From: Frondihabitans sucicola
GTDB lineage: Bacteria > Actinomycetota > Actinomycetes > Actinomycetales > Microbacteriaceae
Direction: 5' to 3'
DNA: 64,000 bases
Assembly: GCF_030296615.1 (NCBI RefSeq)
Contig: NZ_AP027732.1
Coordinates: forward strand, 1,922,001 to 1,986,000
The notes below the pieces were generated by a model that saw only the letters and a list, made by a program, of their open reading frames with translations, did not search any database and was not told the DNA's origin. The position numbers and the translations under genes were made by a program. Positions 10,967 through 21,919 of this stretch are shown here, piece after piece. Each line of letters starts with the position of its first letter. Position 1 is the first letter of the stretch.

Positions 10967-12874
10967 ATGGCGACTGCCATTCGCAGTGACCTGCGCAACG
11001 TGGCAATCGTTGCCCACGTCGACCACGGCAAGACGACGCTCGTCGACGCGATGCTCAAGCAGACCAACAGCTTCGACGCGCACTTCGACACCGAAGACCG
11101 CATGATGGACAGCAACGAGCTCGAGCGCGAAAAGGGCATCACGATCCTCGCGAAGAACACCGCGGTGCTCTACAACGGCGAGCACGCGACGGACGGTCCG
11201 ATCACCATCAACGTGATTGACACCCCGGGCCACGCCGACTTCGGTGGCGAGGTCGAGCGCGGCCTGTCCATGGTCGACGGCGTCGTCCTGCTCGTCGACG
11301 CGTCGGAGGGTCCGCTGCCGCAGACCCGCTTCGTCCTCCGCAAGGCCCTCGCGGCCAAGCTGCCCGTGATCCTGCTGGTCAACAAGACCGATCGCCCCGA
11401 CGCGCGCATCGACGAGGTCGTCGCCGAGTCGCAAGACCTGCTGCTCGGTCTGGCCTCCGACCTGGCCGACGAGGTCGAAGACCTCGATCTCGACGCGATC
11501 CTCGACGTGCCCGTCGTCTACGCCTCCGGCCGTAACGGCGCTGCCTCGACCAACAAGCCCGAGAACGGCACCCTGCCCGACAACGACGACCTCGAGCCGC
11601 TGTTCGACGCGATCCTCAAGCACGTCCCAGCTCCGACCTACGACGACGAGCACCCGCTCCAGGCTCACGTCACGAACCTCGACGCGTCGCCGTTCCTCGG
11701 TCGTCTCGCCCTCCTGCGCGTCTTCCACGGCACGCTGAAGAAGGGCCAGACCGTCGCCTGGGTCAAGTCCGACGGCTCCGTCCAGAACGCCAAGATCACC
11801 GAGCTCCTGATCACGAAGGCCCTGTCGCGCTACCCGGCCGAGAGCGCCGGCCCCGGCGACATCGTCGCCGTCGCCGGTTTCGACACGATCACCATCGGTG
11901 AGACGCTCTCCGACCCCGACGATGTCCGCCCGCTGCCCACCATCACGGTCGACGACCCGGCCATCTCGATGACCATCGGCACCAACACCTCGCCCATCAT
12001 CGGCAAGGTCAAGGGCCACAAGCTCACCGCCCGCATGGTCAAAGACCGCCTCGACCGCGAGCTCGTCGGTAACGTCTCGCTCAAGGTCGTCGACATCGGG
12101 CGCCCCGACGCGTGGGAGGTCCAGGGTCGCGGCGAGCTCGCCCTGGCCATCCTGGTCGAGCAGATGCGCCGCGAGGGCTTCGAGCTCACCGTCGGCAAGC
12201 CCCAGGTCGTGACGCGTCGCGTCGACGGCAAGCTCCAAGAGCCTTTCGAGCACATGACCATCGACGTGCCCGACGAGTACCTCGGTGCCATCACGCAGCT
12301 CATGGCGGCCCGCAAGGGGCGCATGGAGAACATGGCGAACCACGGCTCGGGCTGGGTGCGCATGGAGTTCATCGTCCCCGCGCGCGGCCTCATCGGCTTC
12401 CGCACGCAGTTCCTCACCGACACCCGCGGAACCGGCATCGCCAACGGCATCAGCCACGGCTACGACTCCTGGGCCGGCGAGATCTCGACCCGGACCAACG
12501 GTTCGATCATCGCCGACCGCACCGGTGTGGTCACTCCGTTCGCCATCATCAACCTCCAAGAGCGCATGACCTTCTTCGTGCAGCCCACCGAAGAGGTCTA
12601 CGAGGGCATGGTCGTGGGCGAGAACTCGCGAGCCGACGACATGGACGTCAACATCACCAAGGAGAAGAAGCTGACCAACATGCGTCAGTCGACCGCCGAC
12701 AACTTCGAGTCGATGACGCCGTCGCGCGTCCTCTCGCTCGAAGAGGCGCTCGAATTCGCCGGTGACGACGAGTGCGTCGAGGTCACCCCCGACGCGATCC
12801 GCATCCGCAAGGTCGAGCTCGACGCCTCGGCCCGCCAGCGCAGCACCGCTCGTCTCAAGAAGCAGAACGCGTAG
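10967..12874 (+). CDS. typA: Translational GTPase TypA/BipA
   Basis: A 635-residue ribosome-associated GTPase of the elongation-factor G superfamily, involved in ribosome assembly and stress adaptation. Guanine-nucleotide motifs are AHVDHGKTTL (about 16-25), DTPGHADFGGEVER and NKTDRPDARI. The C-terminal half has the TypA-specific segments KGRMENMANHGSGWVRMEF and the RLKKQ ending. The ATG has GAAGGAC upstream with a leader of about 70 bases after a TAGACT hexamer. It opens the typA-mshB-fdxA-dapC series, which has the same order in mycobacteria. Confidence 0.97.
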   Translation: MATAIRSDLRNVAIVAHVDHGKTTLVDAMLKQTNSFDAHFDTEDRMMDSNELEREKGITILAKNTAVLYNGEHATDGPITINVIDTPGHADFGGEVERGLSMVDGVVLLVDASEGPLPQTRFVLRKALAAKLPVILLVNKTDRPDARIDEVVAESQDLLLGLASDLADEVEDLDLDAILDVPVVYASGRNGAASTNKPENGTLPDNDDLEPLFDAILKHVPAPTYDDEHPLQAHVTNLDASPFLGRLALLRVFHGTLKKGQTVAWVKSDGSVQNAKITELLITKALSRYPAESAGPGDIVAVAGFDTITIGETLSDPDDVRPLPTITVDDPAISMTIGTNTSPIIGKVKGHKLTARMVKDRLDRELVGNVSLKVVDIGRPDAWEVQGRGELALAILVEQMRREGFELTVGKPQVVTRRVDGKLQEPFEHMTIDVPDEYLGAITQLMAARKGRMENMANHGSGWVRMEFIVPARGLIGFRTQFLTDTRGTGIANGISHGYDSWAGEISTRTNGSIIADRTGVVTPFAIINLQERMTFFVQPTEEVYEGMVVGENSRADDMDVNITKEKKLTNMRQSTADNFESMTPSRVLSLEEALEFAGDDECVEVTPDAIRIRKVELDASARQRSTARLKKQNA

Positions 12875-12893
12875 CGCTGACGCCTTCGTGAAG

Positions 12894-12923
12894 ACGCCCC
12901 CGGCTCGACGAGCCGGGGGCGTT
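12894..12923 (+). terminator. Terminator of typA
   Basis: ACGCCCCCGGCTCG pairs with CGAGCCGGGGGCGT with almost no loop and is followed by TTCGCG. It lies 20 bases after the typA stop. Confidence 0.85.
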
Positions 12924-12964
12924 TCGCGTCTGTGCGCGTAGAGTGCCGCGCAGGAGGCACTGAC

Positions 12965-13153
12965 ATGCTGGTGGTACTCGGAATCGTGGTCGTCGTCGTG
13001 GTCGGGGCGGTCTTCCTCGGCAACTCGCAGGGCTATGCCGGACGCCGTCAGCGAGAGGCCGACTACCGGGCGATGGGCGACCGCGAATCCGCGGAAGCCC
13101 TGCAGCGCATGCAGCGCGACATCGACCGAGGCCGAGGCAACCCGCTCTTCTGA
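12965..13153 (+). CDS. Small single-span membrane protein, unknown function
   Basis: A 62-residue protein with one N-terminal membrane helix (LVVLGIVVVVVVGAVFLG, residues 2-19) followed by a short charged tail rich in Arg, Glu and Gln and ending RGNPLF. The ATG is preceded by AGGAGG at good spacing, which supports translation. It lies between typA and the MshB-like gene. I do not recognise the family; the tail resembles an amphipathic helix. The function is unknown. Confidence 0.7.
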   Translation: MLVVLGIVVVVVVGAVFLGNSQGYAGRRQREADYRAMGDRESAEALQRMQRDIDRGRGNPLF

Positions 13154-13206
13154 TTCCCCTGGGCGCTTCCGGAGGTTCGCCGCGCCGGGCTCGCCTATTC
13201 TTGCTT

Positions 13207-14474
13207 GTGATGTCTTTCCCCGACGCCGCCGCACGCCGCACCGACTCCACGCTTCCGCGCGATCTCGAGAGAGTGCTGGTCGTGCACGCGCACCCCGACG
13301 ACGAGACCATCTTCACCGGGGCGACCCTCGCCACCCTGGTCTCGGCGGGCGCCCGCGTCACCGTCGTGACCTGCACGCGCGGAGAACTCGGCGAAGTGAT
13401 GCCCGACGACCTGGCCGCGCTGCGCGGAGATCCTGCCGCCCTTGCCGTTCACCGCGAGAGCGAGATCGCCCGAGCAATGCGCGAGCTCGGCGTCGCCGAC
13501 CACCGTTTCCTGGGGGCGCAGGATGCCAGGACGACCGGGCTCCTCCCTCGTCCCTATCGCGACTCGGGCATGGAATGGGGCCCTGACGGTTCGCCCGTGC
13601 CCGTGGTCGACCTGCATCCCGCAGCCCTCTGTAACGCCGAGTTCGGCGAGATCGTCTCCGACCTCGCGGCCGTCGTGGCCGACATCCGGCCCGACGCGAT
13701 CGTCAGCTACGACAGCGACGGCGGCTACGGGCACCCCGACCACGTGCGCGTCAATCGCGCGACGCTCCGCACGGCGCGCCTGGCCGGCGTCCCGTTCTTC
13801 GCCATCACCGGCGGGTCGGCACACCCCGAGGCCGCCCTGGCCGACGCGGACGTCGTCGTCGACGGCAAGCCGGTCTTCGAACGCAAAGTGCGTGCCCTCG
13901 AGGCGTACCGCTCGCAGATCCGCGTGCTCCAGACCGCTGGGGGCCCGCCCTCGAGTACCCGCACGGCGCCGTGGAGCCGGTGACCGTGGTCGAGACGTTC
14001 CGGCACGTCCCCGAGCCGTCCCGGGACACGGCTCCCGTCGCCCCGGGCCTCGACGAGCTCGGTGCGAGCGGCAAGATCGTCACCTACGTCCTCGCCCTCG
14101 TCGCCGGCGGTCTCTTCGGCGCCATCGGGACCGTGTCCCACCAAGACTCGGCGGGCGGCTTCCCGCTCGGGGCGGCGCTCTCCCTGCTGCTGGTCGTGGC
14201 CCTGCTCGTCGGCTTCCGCCTGCTGTTCGGCTCCCGCCTCGTCGGGATCGTCGCCGCCATCGGCCTCCTCGGGGCCGTCGCGATCCTGTCGCTCCCGGGA
14301 TCCGGCGGGTCGGCGCTGATCCCTGCGAACCTCGCCGGCTACGCGTGGACCTTCGGACCGACCGTGATCGCGGTCATCGTGCTCGCGTGGCCACGATTGC
14401 CCCAGCGGGGGAGCGATAGGATGAAAGCCTCGCCGCGCGACCCAGACGCGCCCGATGCGAAGGAACAGATTTAG
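13207..14474 (+). CDS. mshB: MshB-like PIG-L deacetylase continuing into a C-terminal membrane domain; frame interrupted by one missing base
   Basis: Zinc-dependent N-acetylglucosaminyl deacetylase family; in mycothiol biosynthesis MshB deacetylates GlcNAc-inositol. Metal-site motifs are AHPDDETIF (about 28-36) and GGYGHPDHVRVN. The frame breaks at 13939-13950 (GGGGG then CCC); adding one base joins it to PALEYPHGAVEPVTVVETFRHVPE, and the same frame continues with no stop through about four membrane helices to 14474, for about 422 residues in total. Known MshB proteins are about 300 residues, so this is a fusion or a missed boundary with a small membrane protein. TATTCT at 13196-13201 lies five bases before GTG 13207, supporting a leaderless start there. 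Other mycothiol genes are not in the window. Confidence 0.8.
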
Positions 14475-14477
14475 CCC

Positions 14478-14804
14478 GTGACGTATGTGATCGCCCTTCC
14501 CTGTGTCGATGTCAAAGACCGCGCCTGCATCGACGAATGCCCGGTCGACTGCATCTACGAGGGTGAACGCTCGCTCTACATCCACCCCGACGAGTGCGTC
14601 GACTGCGGTGCGTGCGAGCCGGTCTGTCCCGTCGAGGCGATCTATTACGAAGACGACCTGCCCGACAAGTGGGCCGACTACTACAAGGCCAACGTCGAGT
14701 TCTTCGACGAGGTGGGCTCGCCCGGCGGGGCCGCCAAGGTCGGCGTGATCCCGAAAGACCACCCGATCATCGCCGCACTGCCCCCGCAGGCCGCGGCCCA
14801 CTAG
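14478..14804 (+). CDS. fdxA: Seven-iron ferredoxin
   Basis: A 108-residue electron carrier with one 3Fe-4S and one 4Fe-4S cluster. Cysteine motifs [14 protein letters not shown] and [21 protein letters not shown] are standard for FdxA/FdxC, and the C-terminal [17 protein letters not shown] helix is also typical. The GTG start follows the previous stop by three bases with AAGGAAC as ribosome site, so it is likely co-transcribed with the deacetylase and dapC. This ferredoxin-dapC pairing is a conserved actinobacterial neighbourhood. Confidence 0.96.
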   Translation: MTYVIALPCVDVKDRACIDECPVDCIYEGERSLYIHPDECVDCGACEPVCPVEAIYYEDDLPDKWADYYKANVEFFDEVGSPGGAAKVGVIPKDHPIIAALPPQAAAH

Positions 14805-14810
14805 GCGACG

Positions 14811-15910
14811 ATGGCACTCGACCTGCCCGACTTCCCCTGGGACAGCCTGGCAGCGGTCACGGCGACCGCTCGATCTCACGAGGGGGCATCGTCGACCTCT
14901 CCGTCGGCTCGCCCGTCGACCCGACGCCGCCGATCATCCGTGACGCGCTCCGTGACGCGACCGACGCCCACTCCTACCCCCAGGTCGCCGGCACCCCGGC
15001 CCTCCGGCAGGCGATCATCGAGTGGTACGAGCGTCGCCGTGGTGTGACCGGCCTCACCGACGCGAACGTGCTCCCGACGATCGGCTCCAAGGAGCTCATC
15101 GCCGGTATGGCCCTGTGGCTCGGTATCGGGCCGGGCGACACGGTGGTGTACCCGCGCAACGCCTACCCGACCTACGAACTCGGCGCCGCCCTGGTCGGAG
15201 CCACCGCCCTCGCCTCCGACGACCCGGCCGAATGGCCCGCGTCCACCAAGCTCGTCTGGCTCAACAGCCCGGGCAACCCCGACGGCAGCGTGCTCTCGTA
15301 CACCTCGCTGAAGGCGGCGGTCGATCGCGCGCGCGAACTCGGAGCCGTCATCGCGGGCGACGAGTGCTACGCCGAACTCGGCTGGTCGCCGTCGTACGAC
15401 GGCGTCGCGACGCCCTGCATCCTCGACCCGCGCGTCATCGGCGACAGTCGCCACGGTGTCGTGTCGGTGTATTCGCTCTCGAAGCAGTCGAACCTCGCCG
15501 GGTACCGCGCCGGATTCGTCGCCGGATGCTCCGAGGTGATCGGCCAGCTCCTGGCCGTCCGCAAGCACGCCGGTCTCATGCCGCCGGCCCCCGTGCAACA
15601 GGCCATGGTCACGGCGCTCGGCGACGAAGCCCACGTCGTGGCGCAGAAAAAGCTCTACCGCGCGCGTCGCGCCCGCCTCGCGGCCGCCCTCGAGGGCGCC
15701 GGATTCCGCATCGATCGCAGTGAGGCCGGCCTCTACCTCTGGGCCACGCGCGGCGAAGACGCCTGGACGACCCTCGAGTGGCTCGCCGAGTGCGGCATCC
15801 TGGCAGCCCCCGGCACCTTCTACGGCGCCGACGGGGCAGAGCACGTCCGGCTGGCGCTGACGAGCACCGACGAGCGGATCGACGCGGCAGTGCGGCGCCT
15901 CTCCTCGTAG
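14811..15910 (+). CDS. dapC: Succinyldiaminopimelate aminotransferase; frame interrupted by one missing base
   Basis: PLP-dependent class I/II aminotransferase that makes N-succinyl-L,L-diaminopimelate on the way to lysine and peptidoglycan. It begins MALDLPDFPWDSLA, seven bases after fdxA. The frame shifts in the G run 14882-14886; with one more G it continues GGIVDLSVGSPVDPTPPIIRDA to the stop, about 366 residues, a normal length for this family. The Schiff-base lysine is in SLSKQSNLAGYRAG, about residue 224; NSPGNPDGSVLS is the substrate-binding segment. The assignment as dapC rather than a general aminotransferase rests on the ferredoxin neighbour and the nearby dapD and dapE. Confidence 0.88.
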
Positions 15911-15974
15911 GGGCCGCTTCGCGGGGGCGTCTTTGCGGGGCGTCTTGGGGGCGTGACGCTCGCCGGCGAGGCAG

Positions 15975-16068
15975 GTCTTCGCGGGCGCGTGACGGCTCGC
16001 CTTCGAGAGGGTCTTCGCGGGCGCGTGACGGCTCGCCTTCGAGAGGGTCTTCGCGGGCGCGTGACGGC
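15975..16068 (+). repeat. 36-base tandem repeat, 2.6 copies, between dapC and gltA
   Basis: Two identical 36-base units (15975-16010 and 16011-16046), each starting GTCTTCGCGGGCGCGTGACG, are followed by 22 bases of a third copy, and a degraded copy precedes them from about 15930. There are no spacers, so it is not a CRISPR. The array ends about 18 bases before the presumed gltA -10 hexamer. Confidence 0.9.
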
Positions 16069-16097
16069 AAACGCCCGAGGACTATTAGGCTGGTCGA

Positions 16098-17411
<1,314 letters not shown>

Positions 17412-17429
17412 CTCGCGCCCCTGGCTCAC

Positions 17430-17493
17430 GAACAGGCGCTTTTACGCAAAACAGGTCATCTAGATCGCCTGTCCCGCCGAAAAGCGCCTGTTT
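17430..17493. repeat. Inverted repeat after gltA
   Basis: AACAGGCGCTTTT (17431-17443) is matched exactly in inverse by 17480-17492. The 36-base interior has its own small stem (ACAGG and CCTGT). The position after gltA, facing dapD, fits a bidirectional terminator. The nested layout resembles the repeats at 3636, 31727 and 53469. Confidence 0.75.
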
Positions 17494-17514
17494 TCGCGTC
17501 GTGTCGGACGGCGG

Positions 17515-17580
17515 TAGGCTGGACGACGCCGCAGGCCGCGCCACTCCTCTCGCCAGGAGCCGCGGCCTGCGGTGTTTCGT
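17515..17580 (+). ncRNA. Possible small RNA or terminator hairpin downstream of gltA
   Basis: TAGGCT at 17515-17520, the same hexamer seen in front of gltA and dapE, is followed eight bases later by a perfect 12-bp stem (CCGCAGGCCGCG at 17529-17540, CGCGGCCTGCGG at 17561-17572) with an inner CTCCT/AGGAG stem, then TGTTTCG. No start codon lies where a leaderless gene would begin. It may be a short hairpin RNA or simply a second terminator. Confidence 0.3.
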
Positions 17581-17990
17581 GGTGCCGCGCGCTGCTGTGG
17601 TGCCGAGCGCGGCGGCGGGGCGGTGCAGGCCGCGGCGAGCCCGCCACCCGGCACGCGGTACGTCGCGGCAGGCCCCCGCCACGCGGCACGTGGCTGCCGG
17701 CACGCGCCACCCGCCACGCGCCACGCGCCACCCGCCGCGCGGCGGCAGGTGCCCGCCACGCGGCACCCCGGGCCGGTATGCGGCACTCCGGGCCGGCATC
17801 CGGCAGCCGCCTGCGGACGCGCCGCATCCGCGAGCGGGCACCAGCCACCGGGCATGCGGCAGTCGCCTAGGGGCACACTGCGCCGTCGGCAGGCACGCGC
17901 CATTCGGCACGCGGCACGCGCCGCCCGCCGCCCGCCGCCCGCCGCCCGCCGCCGGCGCCCGGCGCCGGCACGCCGCACCCGCCGCCGCGG
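17578..17990. repeat. Low-complexity C+G-rich repeat tract between gltA and dapD, no gene
   Basis: About 410 bases made of drifting short units such as CACGCGGCAC, CGCCACGCGC and CGCCGCC, with no clean period. Several frames stay open only because stops are absent from such sequence; none has family resemblance or a plausible start. The tract runs directly into the stop codon of dapD. Confidence 0.8.
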
Positions 17991-18989
17991 TCAGGCGTGC
18001 AGCGCTTCGTTGAGCTGGATGCCCGTGCCCTTGCGCGTGAGCACTTCGACGGCGCCGGTGAGGGAGTTGCGGCGGAAGAGCAAGCCGGGCTTGCCGGAGA
18101 GCTCGACGGCCTTCACCGTCTGCGATTTTCCGTTCGAGTCGTGAGCCGACCCGACGACGACGACCTTCGTGCCGGCGGTGACGTAGAGGCCTGCCTCGAC
18201 GACGGTGTCGTCGCCGATCGAGATACCGATACCCGAGTTCGCGCCGAGAAGCGCCCTCTCGCCGATCGAGACGCGTTGCGTGCCGCCGCCCGAGAGCGTG
18301 CCCATAATCGAGGCGCCGCCCCCGATGTCGGAGCCGTGGCCGACGACGACGCCCTGCGACACTCGCCCCTCGACCATGGACGAGCCGAGCGTTCCCGCGT
18401 TGAAGTTGACGAACCCCTCGTGCATCACCGTGGTGCCCGGGGCCAGATAGGCGCCCAGCCGTACTCGTGACGCATCGGCGATCCGTACCCGGTCGGGGAC
18501 GACGTAGTCGAGCATTCGCGGGAACTTGTCGATGCCCGTGGTGGTGATGCCGGCGCGCTGGAGCGCCGGCCGCAGCCGTGCGAAATCGTCGGGGTGGACG
18601 GGCCCGGCATTGGTCCAGACCACGATGGGCAGGTGCCCGAAGATGCCGTCGAGATTGATGGTGTTGGGGCGGACGAGGAGGTGGCTCAGCAGGTGCAGCC
18701 GGAGGTAGGCGTCGGGAGTCGACGTCGGGGGAGCGGTGAGGTCGATCTGCACCGTGATCGGCTCGAGGCGAACCTGTCGTCGCTCGTCGCGGCCGGCCAG
18801 CTCTTCGACGTCGGAAGGGGCGATCGCAGGATCACGATCGGTCGGGAACGAGCCGAGGTGCGGCTCGGCGAACCAGGTGTCGAGGACGCTGCCGTCGCCG
18901 GCGATGGTGGCGAGACCATAGCCCCAGGCGGCGGAGGCCCCGGCGGCGGAGCTCCTGGCGGCGGTCGATGCGGTGTCGTCGTGACTCAT
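17991..18989 (-). CDS. dapD: Tetrahydrodipicolinate N-succinyltransferase
   Basis: A 332-residue acyltransferase that succinylates tetrahydrodipicolinate in the diaminopimelate pathway. It is the long actinobacterial form: an N-terminal domain ([31 protein letters not shown]) and a C-terminal left-handed beta helix shown by hexapeptide turns around [20 protein letters not shown] and [26 protein letters not shown] on the minus strand (18997-19002) stands seven bases before the ATG, so the mRNA is probably leaderless. It is divergent from dapE; only about 100 bases separate the two starts, suggesting joint control. Confidence 0.95.
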   Translation of the reverse strand: MSHDDTASTAARSSAAGASAAWGYGLATIAGDGSVLDTWFAEPHLGSFPTDRDPAIAPSDVEELAGRDERRQVRLEPITVQIDLTAPPTSTPDAYLRLHLLSHLLVRPNTINLDGIFGHLPIVVWTNAGPVHPDDFARLRPALQRAGITTTGIDKFPRMLDYVVPDRVRIADASRVRLGAYLAPGTTVMHEGFVNFNAGTLGSSMVEGRVSQGVVVGHGSDIGGGASIMGTLSGGGTQRVSIGERALLGANSGIGISIGDDTVVEAGLYVTAGTKVVVVGSAHDSNGKSQTVKAVELSGKPGLLFRRNSLTGAVEVLTRKGTGIQLNEALHA

Positions 18990-19088
18990 GGGAACGAGCG
19001 TATCGGGGGATGCGACCCTCTCGCGCGGGCTCTGAAGGGCCCTGTGGACAACTCAGATCCCGCAAAGGGCCCCGGCTAGGCTGGTCGC

Positions 19089-20161
19089 ATGCCAGCCCTC
19101 GACCTCACGGTGTCTTCGATCGACCTCACGCGGCAGCTCTGCGACATCGAATCGGTGTCGGGAGACGAACAGCGCATCGCCGACGAGATCTGGCGCGTTC
19201 TCGGGGGCGCCGCCCACCTCGATGTGTTCCGCGACGGCGACGCCTTGGTGGCCAGGACGAACCTCGGCCGGGCGAAGCGAGTCGTGATCGCCGGTCACAT
19301 CGACACCGTGCCGATCAACGACAACGTCCCGACCCGGTTCGAGACGATCGACGGCACCGACTACCTCTGGGGCCGCGGCACCGTCGACATGAAGGCGGGC
19401 TGCGCCGTGGCGCTCAAACTCGCCGTCGAGCTCGACGAACCCGCGGTCGACGTCACCTGGGTCTGGTACGACCACGAAGAGGTCTCCGACGCCCTCAACG
19501 GGCTCGGCCGCCTCGCGCGACAGCAGCCCGAACTCCTCGCCGGCGACTTCGCGATCCTGATGGAGCCCTCCAATTCCAGCGTCGAGGGCGGCTGCAACGG
19601 CAACCTCCGCGCTGAGATCCGCACCTACGGGCTCCGCTCGCACAGTGCTCGTTCGTGGATCGGCGACAATGCCATCCACAAGGCCGCTCCCATCCTCGAC
19701 CTCCTCGCGGCCTACGAGGCGCGACAGGTCGAGGTCGACGGACTCGTCTACCGCGAGGGGCTGAACGCCGTCGGCATCACGGGTGGCGTCGCCGGGAACG
19801 TGATTCCCGACGAGTGCATGGTCCACGTCAACTACCGATTCGCCCCCAGTCGATCGACCGACGAAGCAGTTGCCCACATCCGCGAGCTCTTCGGCGAGTT
19901 CGACGTCACCATCGTCGACCTGGCTCAGGAGCCCGGCCGGGCCTCGACGCCCCACTCGCGCAAGAGTTTCTGGCGGCCGTCGGAGGCGAAGCCAAGCCCA
20001 AATACGGCTGGACCGACGTCGCCCGATTCGCCGGCCTCGGTATCCCCGCGGTCAACTACGGTCCGGGTGACCCGATCAAGGCCCATGCAGACGACGAACG
20101 CGTCGCTCTCGAGCAGATCACCGAGTGCGAACGAGGGCTCAGGGCGTGGCTGACGGCCTGA
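19089..20161 (+). CDS. dapE: Succinyldiaminopimelate desuccinylase; frame interrupted by one missing base
   Basis: Zinc-dependent M20 peptidase-family enzyme releasing diaminopimelate. Metal motifs are [21 protein letters not shown] and DHEEVSD; the dimerisation-domain segment [15 protein letters not shown] is intact. The frame breaks at 19928-19938 and, with one added base, continues [17 protein letters not shown] and [20 protein letters not shown] to the stop, giving about 357 residues as expected for the family. TAGGCT at 19077-19082 is six bases before the ATG, so it is probably leaderless. Its end overlaps the start of the mannosyltransferase gene. Confidence 0.93.
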
Positions 20162-21399
20162 TCACACGGCCCACGGCTCAGCACCTGGGCGGCGAGCCGA
20201 CGCCGAGACATTGGCGGGAGAGCCTCGCGCTTCGCTACCGCCTGACTCCGTGGTGGGCACGGGTGCTCGCGATCTTCGTTCTGTCGCGCGTGATCAGCAC
20301 AGCCCTCCTGCTCGGGTTCGCCCGGGTCCAGGCGACCAATGCCTGGACGGTGGCCCGGCCCGACTACGCCAGCTTCGCCAAGATGTGGGACGGCCAGTGG
20401 TACTTCATCGTCGCCCAGATCGGTTATTCGAGCACGCTGCCGCTGACGGCCGACGGGCACGTGGCCCAGAACCAATGGGCGTTCCTGCCCGTCTACCCGG
20501 TTATCGTCAAAGGGCTCATGGTGTTGACGGGCGCCCCCTTCGCGCCGACGGCCGTCGTCGTGTCGGTCGCGGCGGCTGCCCTCACCGCTCTGGTGTTCTT
20601 CCAGATCCTGCGCCGCTTCCTGCCCGAGGGGTCCGCGCTCTTCGGGGTCGTCCTGTTCTGCGTCGCACCGCTTTCGCCGCTTCTGCAGGTCGCCTACGCC
20701 GAGTCCCTGTTCCTCCTCCTCCTCGCGGCGAGCCTGCTCCTGCTCCTGCAGCGGCGCTACTGGCTGATGCTCGGTGTCCTCGCCGCCGCCTCGTTCACGC
20801 GGCCGGGCGTCGTCGCCTTCGCTCTCGCCCTGGCGCTCCACTGGAGCCACCGGTGGCTGACCCGCGGCCGAGACCCGTTTCCCGTCCGCGATCGCGTCAC
20901 AGTGGCCGTGGTGGCCGTCTCGACGGCCATCCTGGGTTTCGCGTGGCCGGCCGTCGCTGCCATCGCGACCGGGCGCCTCGACGCGTACACCGCCACCGAA
21001 CTGTCCTGGCGGGCCGACTACATCGGGTACGGCAGGCTGCTGCCGTTCACGTCGTGGGTGCAGGGGGCGAACTGGTGGTTCCCCGGCGGGTCGGGCATCG
21101 TGTTCCTCGTCGTCGCCATCGTGTTGTTCGGGCTTTTCCTCGTGTCGCCCTGGGCTCGACGGCTGCCGATCGACCTGCGGTTCTGGGTGGCGTCCTACGT
21201 CGTCTACCTGTTGGCGGTGTTCTTTCCGCAGTCGAGCACCTTCCGCGTTCTCATGCCCGTCTTCCCATTGCTCGGCGCGCTCGCCGTGCCGCGGTCGAAG
21301 GTCTTCCGTGTGGCGCTGGTCGTCGTGGCTGTCCTGCTCCAGTGGGTATGGCTCTACTACTGCTGGTGGGTCGACGGTTACGACTGGACCCCGCCGTGA
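20146..21399 (+). CDS. Polytopic mannosyltransferase of the PIG-V-like family
   Basis: A membrane glycosyltransferase of about 417 residues with some ten helices. The luminal-side motif [16 protein letters not shown], with the Asp-Gly-x-Trp-Tyr pattern, and the later [12 protein letters not shown] and [14 protein letters not shown] segments are those of PIG-V-type mannosyltransferases, which use polyprenyl-phosphate mannose. GTG 20146 is chosen because it overlaps the dapE stop; an earlier GTG at 20125 is possible. The acceptor is unknown; a cell-envelope glycolipid or glycoprotein is likely by family. Confidence 0.8.
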   Translation: MADGLITRPTAQHLGGEPTPRHWRESLALRYRLTPWWARVLAIFVLSRVISTALLLGFARVQATNAWTVARPDYASFAKMWDGQWYFIVAQIGYSSTLPLTADGHVAQNQWAFLPVYPVIVKGLMVLTGAPFAPTAVVVSVAAAALTALVFFQILRRFLPEGSALFGVVLFCVAPLSPLLQVAYAESLFLLLLAASLLLLLQRRYWLMLGVLAAASFTRPGVVAFALALALHWSHRWLTRGRDPFPVRDRVTVAVVAVSTAILGFAWPAVAAIATGRLDAYTATELSWRADYIGYGRLLPFTSWVQGANWWFPGGSGIVFLVVAIVLFGLFLVSPWARRLPIDLRFWVASYVVYLLAVFFPQSSTFRVLMPVFPLLGALAVPRSKVFRVALVVVAVLLQWVWLYYCWWVDGYDWTPP

Positions 21400-21494
21400 T
21401 CGACGCGCCGCGTCTTCCGTATCACGGTCGTTTAGGGGCTGGCGAAGAAATCACGGATAATAGGTGTGAGCATTCCGCGAAAGGGGACTATCTG

Positions 21495-21671
21495 ATGGCA
21501 GCCATGAAGCCGAGAACCGGCGACGGACCAATGGAGGCCGTTAAGGAGGGTCGGCTCATCATCGTGCGGGTTCCGCTCGAAGGTGGAGGGCGCCTCGTGG
21601 TTTCGGTCAACGATGACGAAGCCAAAGAGTTGCACGACGCCCTCGCCGGCGTCGTTTCCGCAGCCTCCTGA
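21495..21671 (+). CDS. DUF3117 small conserved actinobacterial protein
   Basis: A 58-residue protein, MAAMKPRTGDGPMEAVKEG at the N terminus, then a beta-rich part with GGGRLVVSVNDDEAKELHDAL. It is nearly invariant across Actinobacteria and has no known biochemical role. The ATG follows AAGGGGA, and GGATAATAGG about 40 bases upstream may hold the -10. A clear terminator follows. The high conservation for such a short protein argues for a partner-binding role, which is inference. Confidence 0.93.
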   Translation: MAAMKPRTGDGPMEAVKEGRLIIVRVPLEGGGRLVVSVNDDEAKELHDALAGVVSAAS

Positions 21672-21693
21672 CGGCCCCGCTGCTTCCGCAGTA

Positions 21694-21736
21694 AAAACGC
21701 CCCGCCCCGCGCGTAAGCACGGTGGTGGGGCGTTTT
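21694..21736 (+). terminator. Terminator after the DUF3117 gene
   Basis: AAAACGCCCCGCC pairs with GGTGGGGCGTTTT (one wobble) around a 17-base loop. It ends in TTTT and starts with AAAAA, so it could act in both directions between the converging genes. Confidence 0.88.
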
Positions 21737-21888
21737 GCGCGAGAGGCGCTGGCCCGCGCGGCAGGCTCTGGCCCGCGCGAGAGGCTCTGGCCCGCGCAAG
21801 TTGCTCTGGCCCGCGCGGCAGGCTCTCGCCCGCGCGGCAGGCTCTGGCCCGCGCGAGAAGCTCTAACCCGTTCGAGAGGCTCGGACCC
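21737..21888 (+). repeat. Tandem array of eight 19-base units between DUF3117 and the O-methyltransferase gene
   Basis: Eight consecutive units of exactly 19 bases, consensus GCGCGRSAGGCTCTGGCCC, fill 21737-21888 and abut the terminator. Units differ at a few positions, most in the last two copies. Because 19 is not a multiple of three the array cannot be a protein repeat, and there are no spacers. Confidence 0.92.
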
Positions 21889-21919
21889 GACCGGGCAACG
21901 CGCAGCGGCAGAAAGAAAT

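Noticed and set aside
10685..13234. Minus-strand open frame of about 850 codons opposite typA
   Set aside because: Mirror of typA codon usage; no promoter, start signal or motif.
15975..16068. CRISPR array
   Set aside because: Units are contiguous with no spacers and no cas genes are in the window; the same holds for the arrays at 21737 and 27976.
17578..17990. Arg/Ala-rich protein between gltA and dapD
   Set aside because: Several overlapping frames are equally open because the tract lacks T and A; none has a ribosome site or family match.
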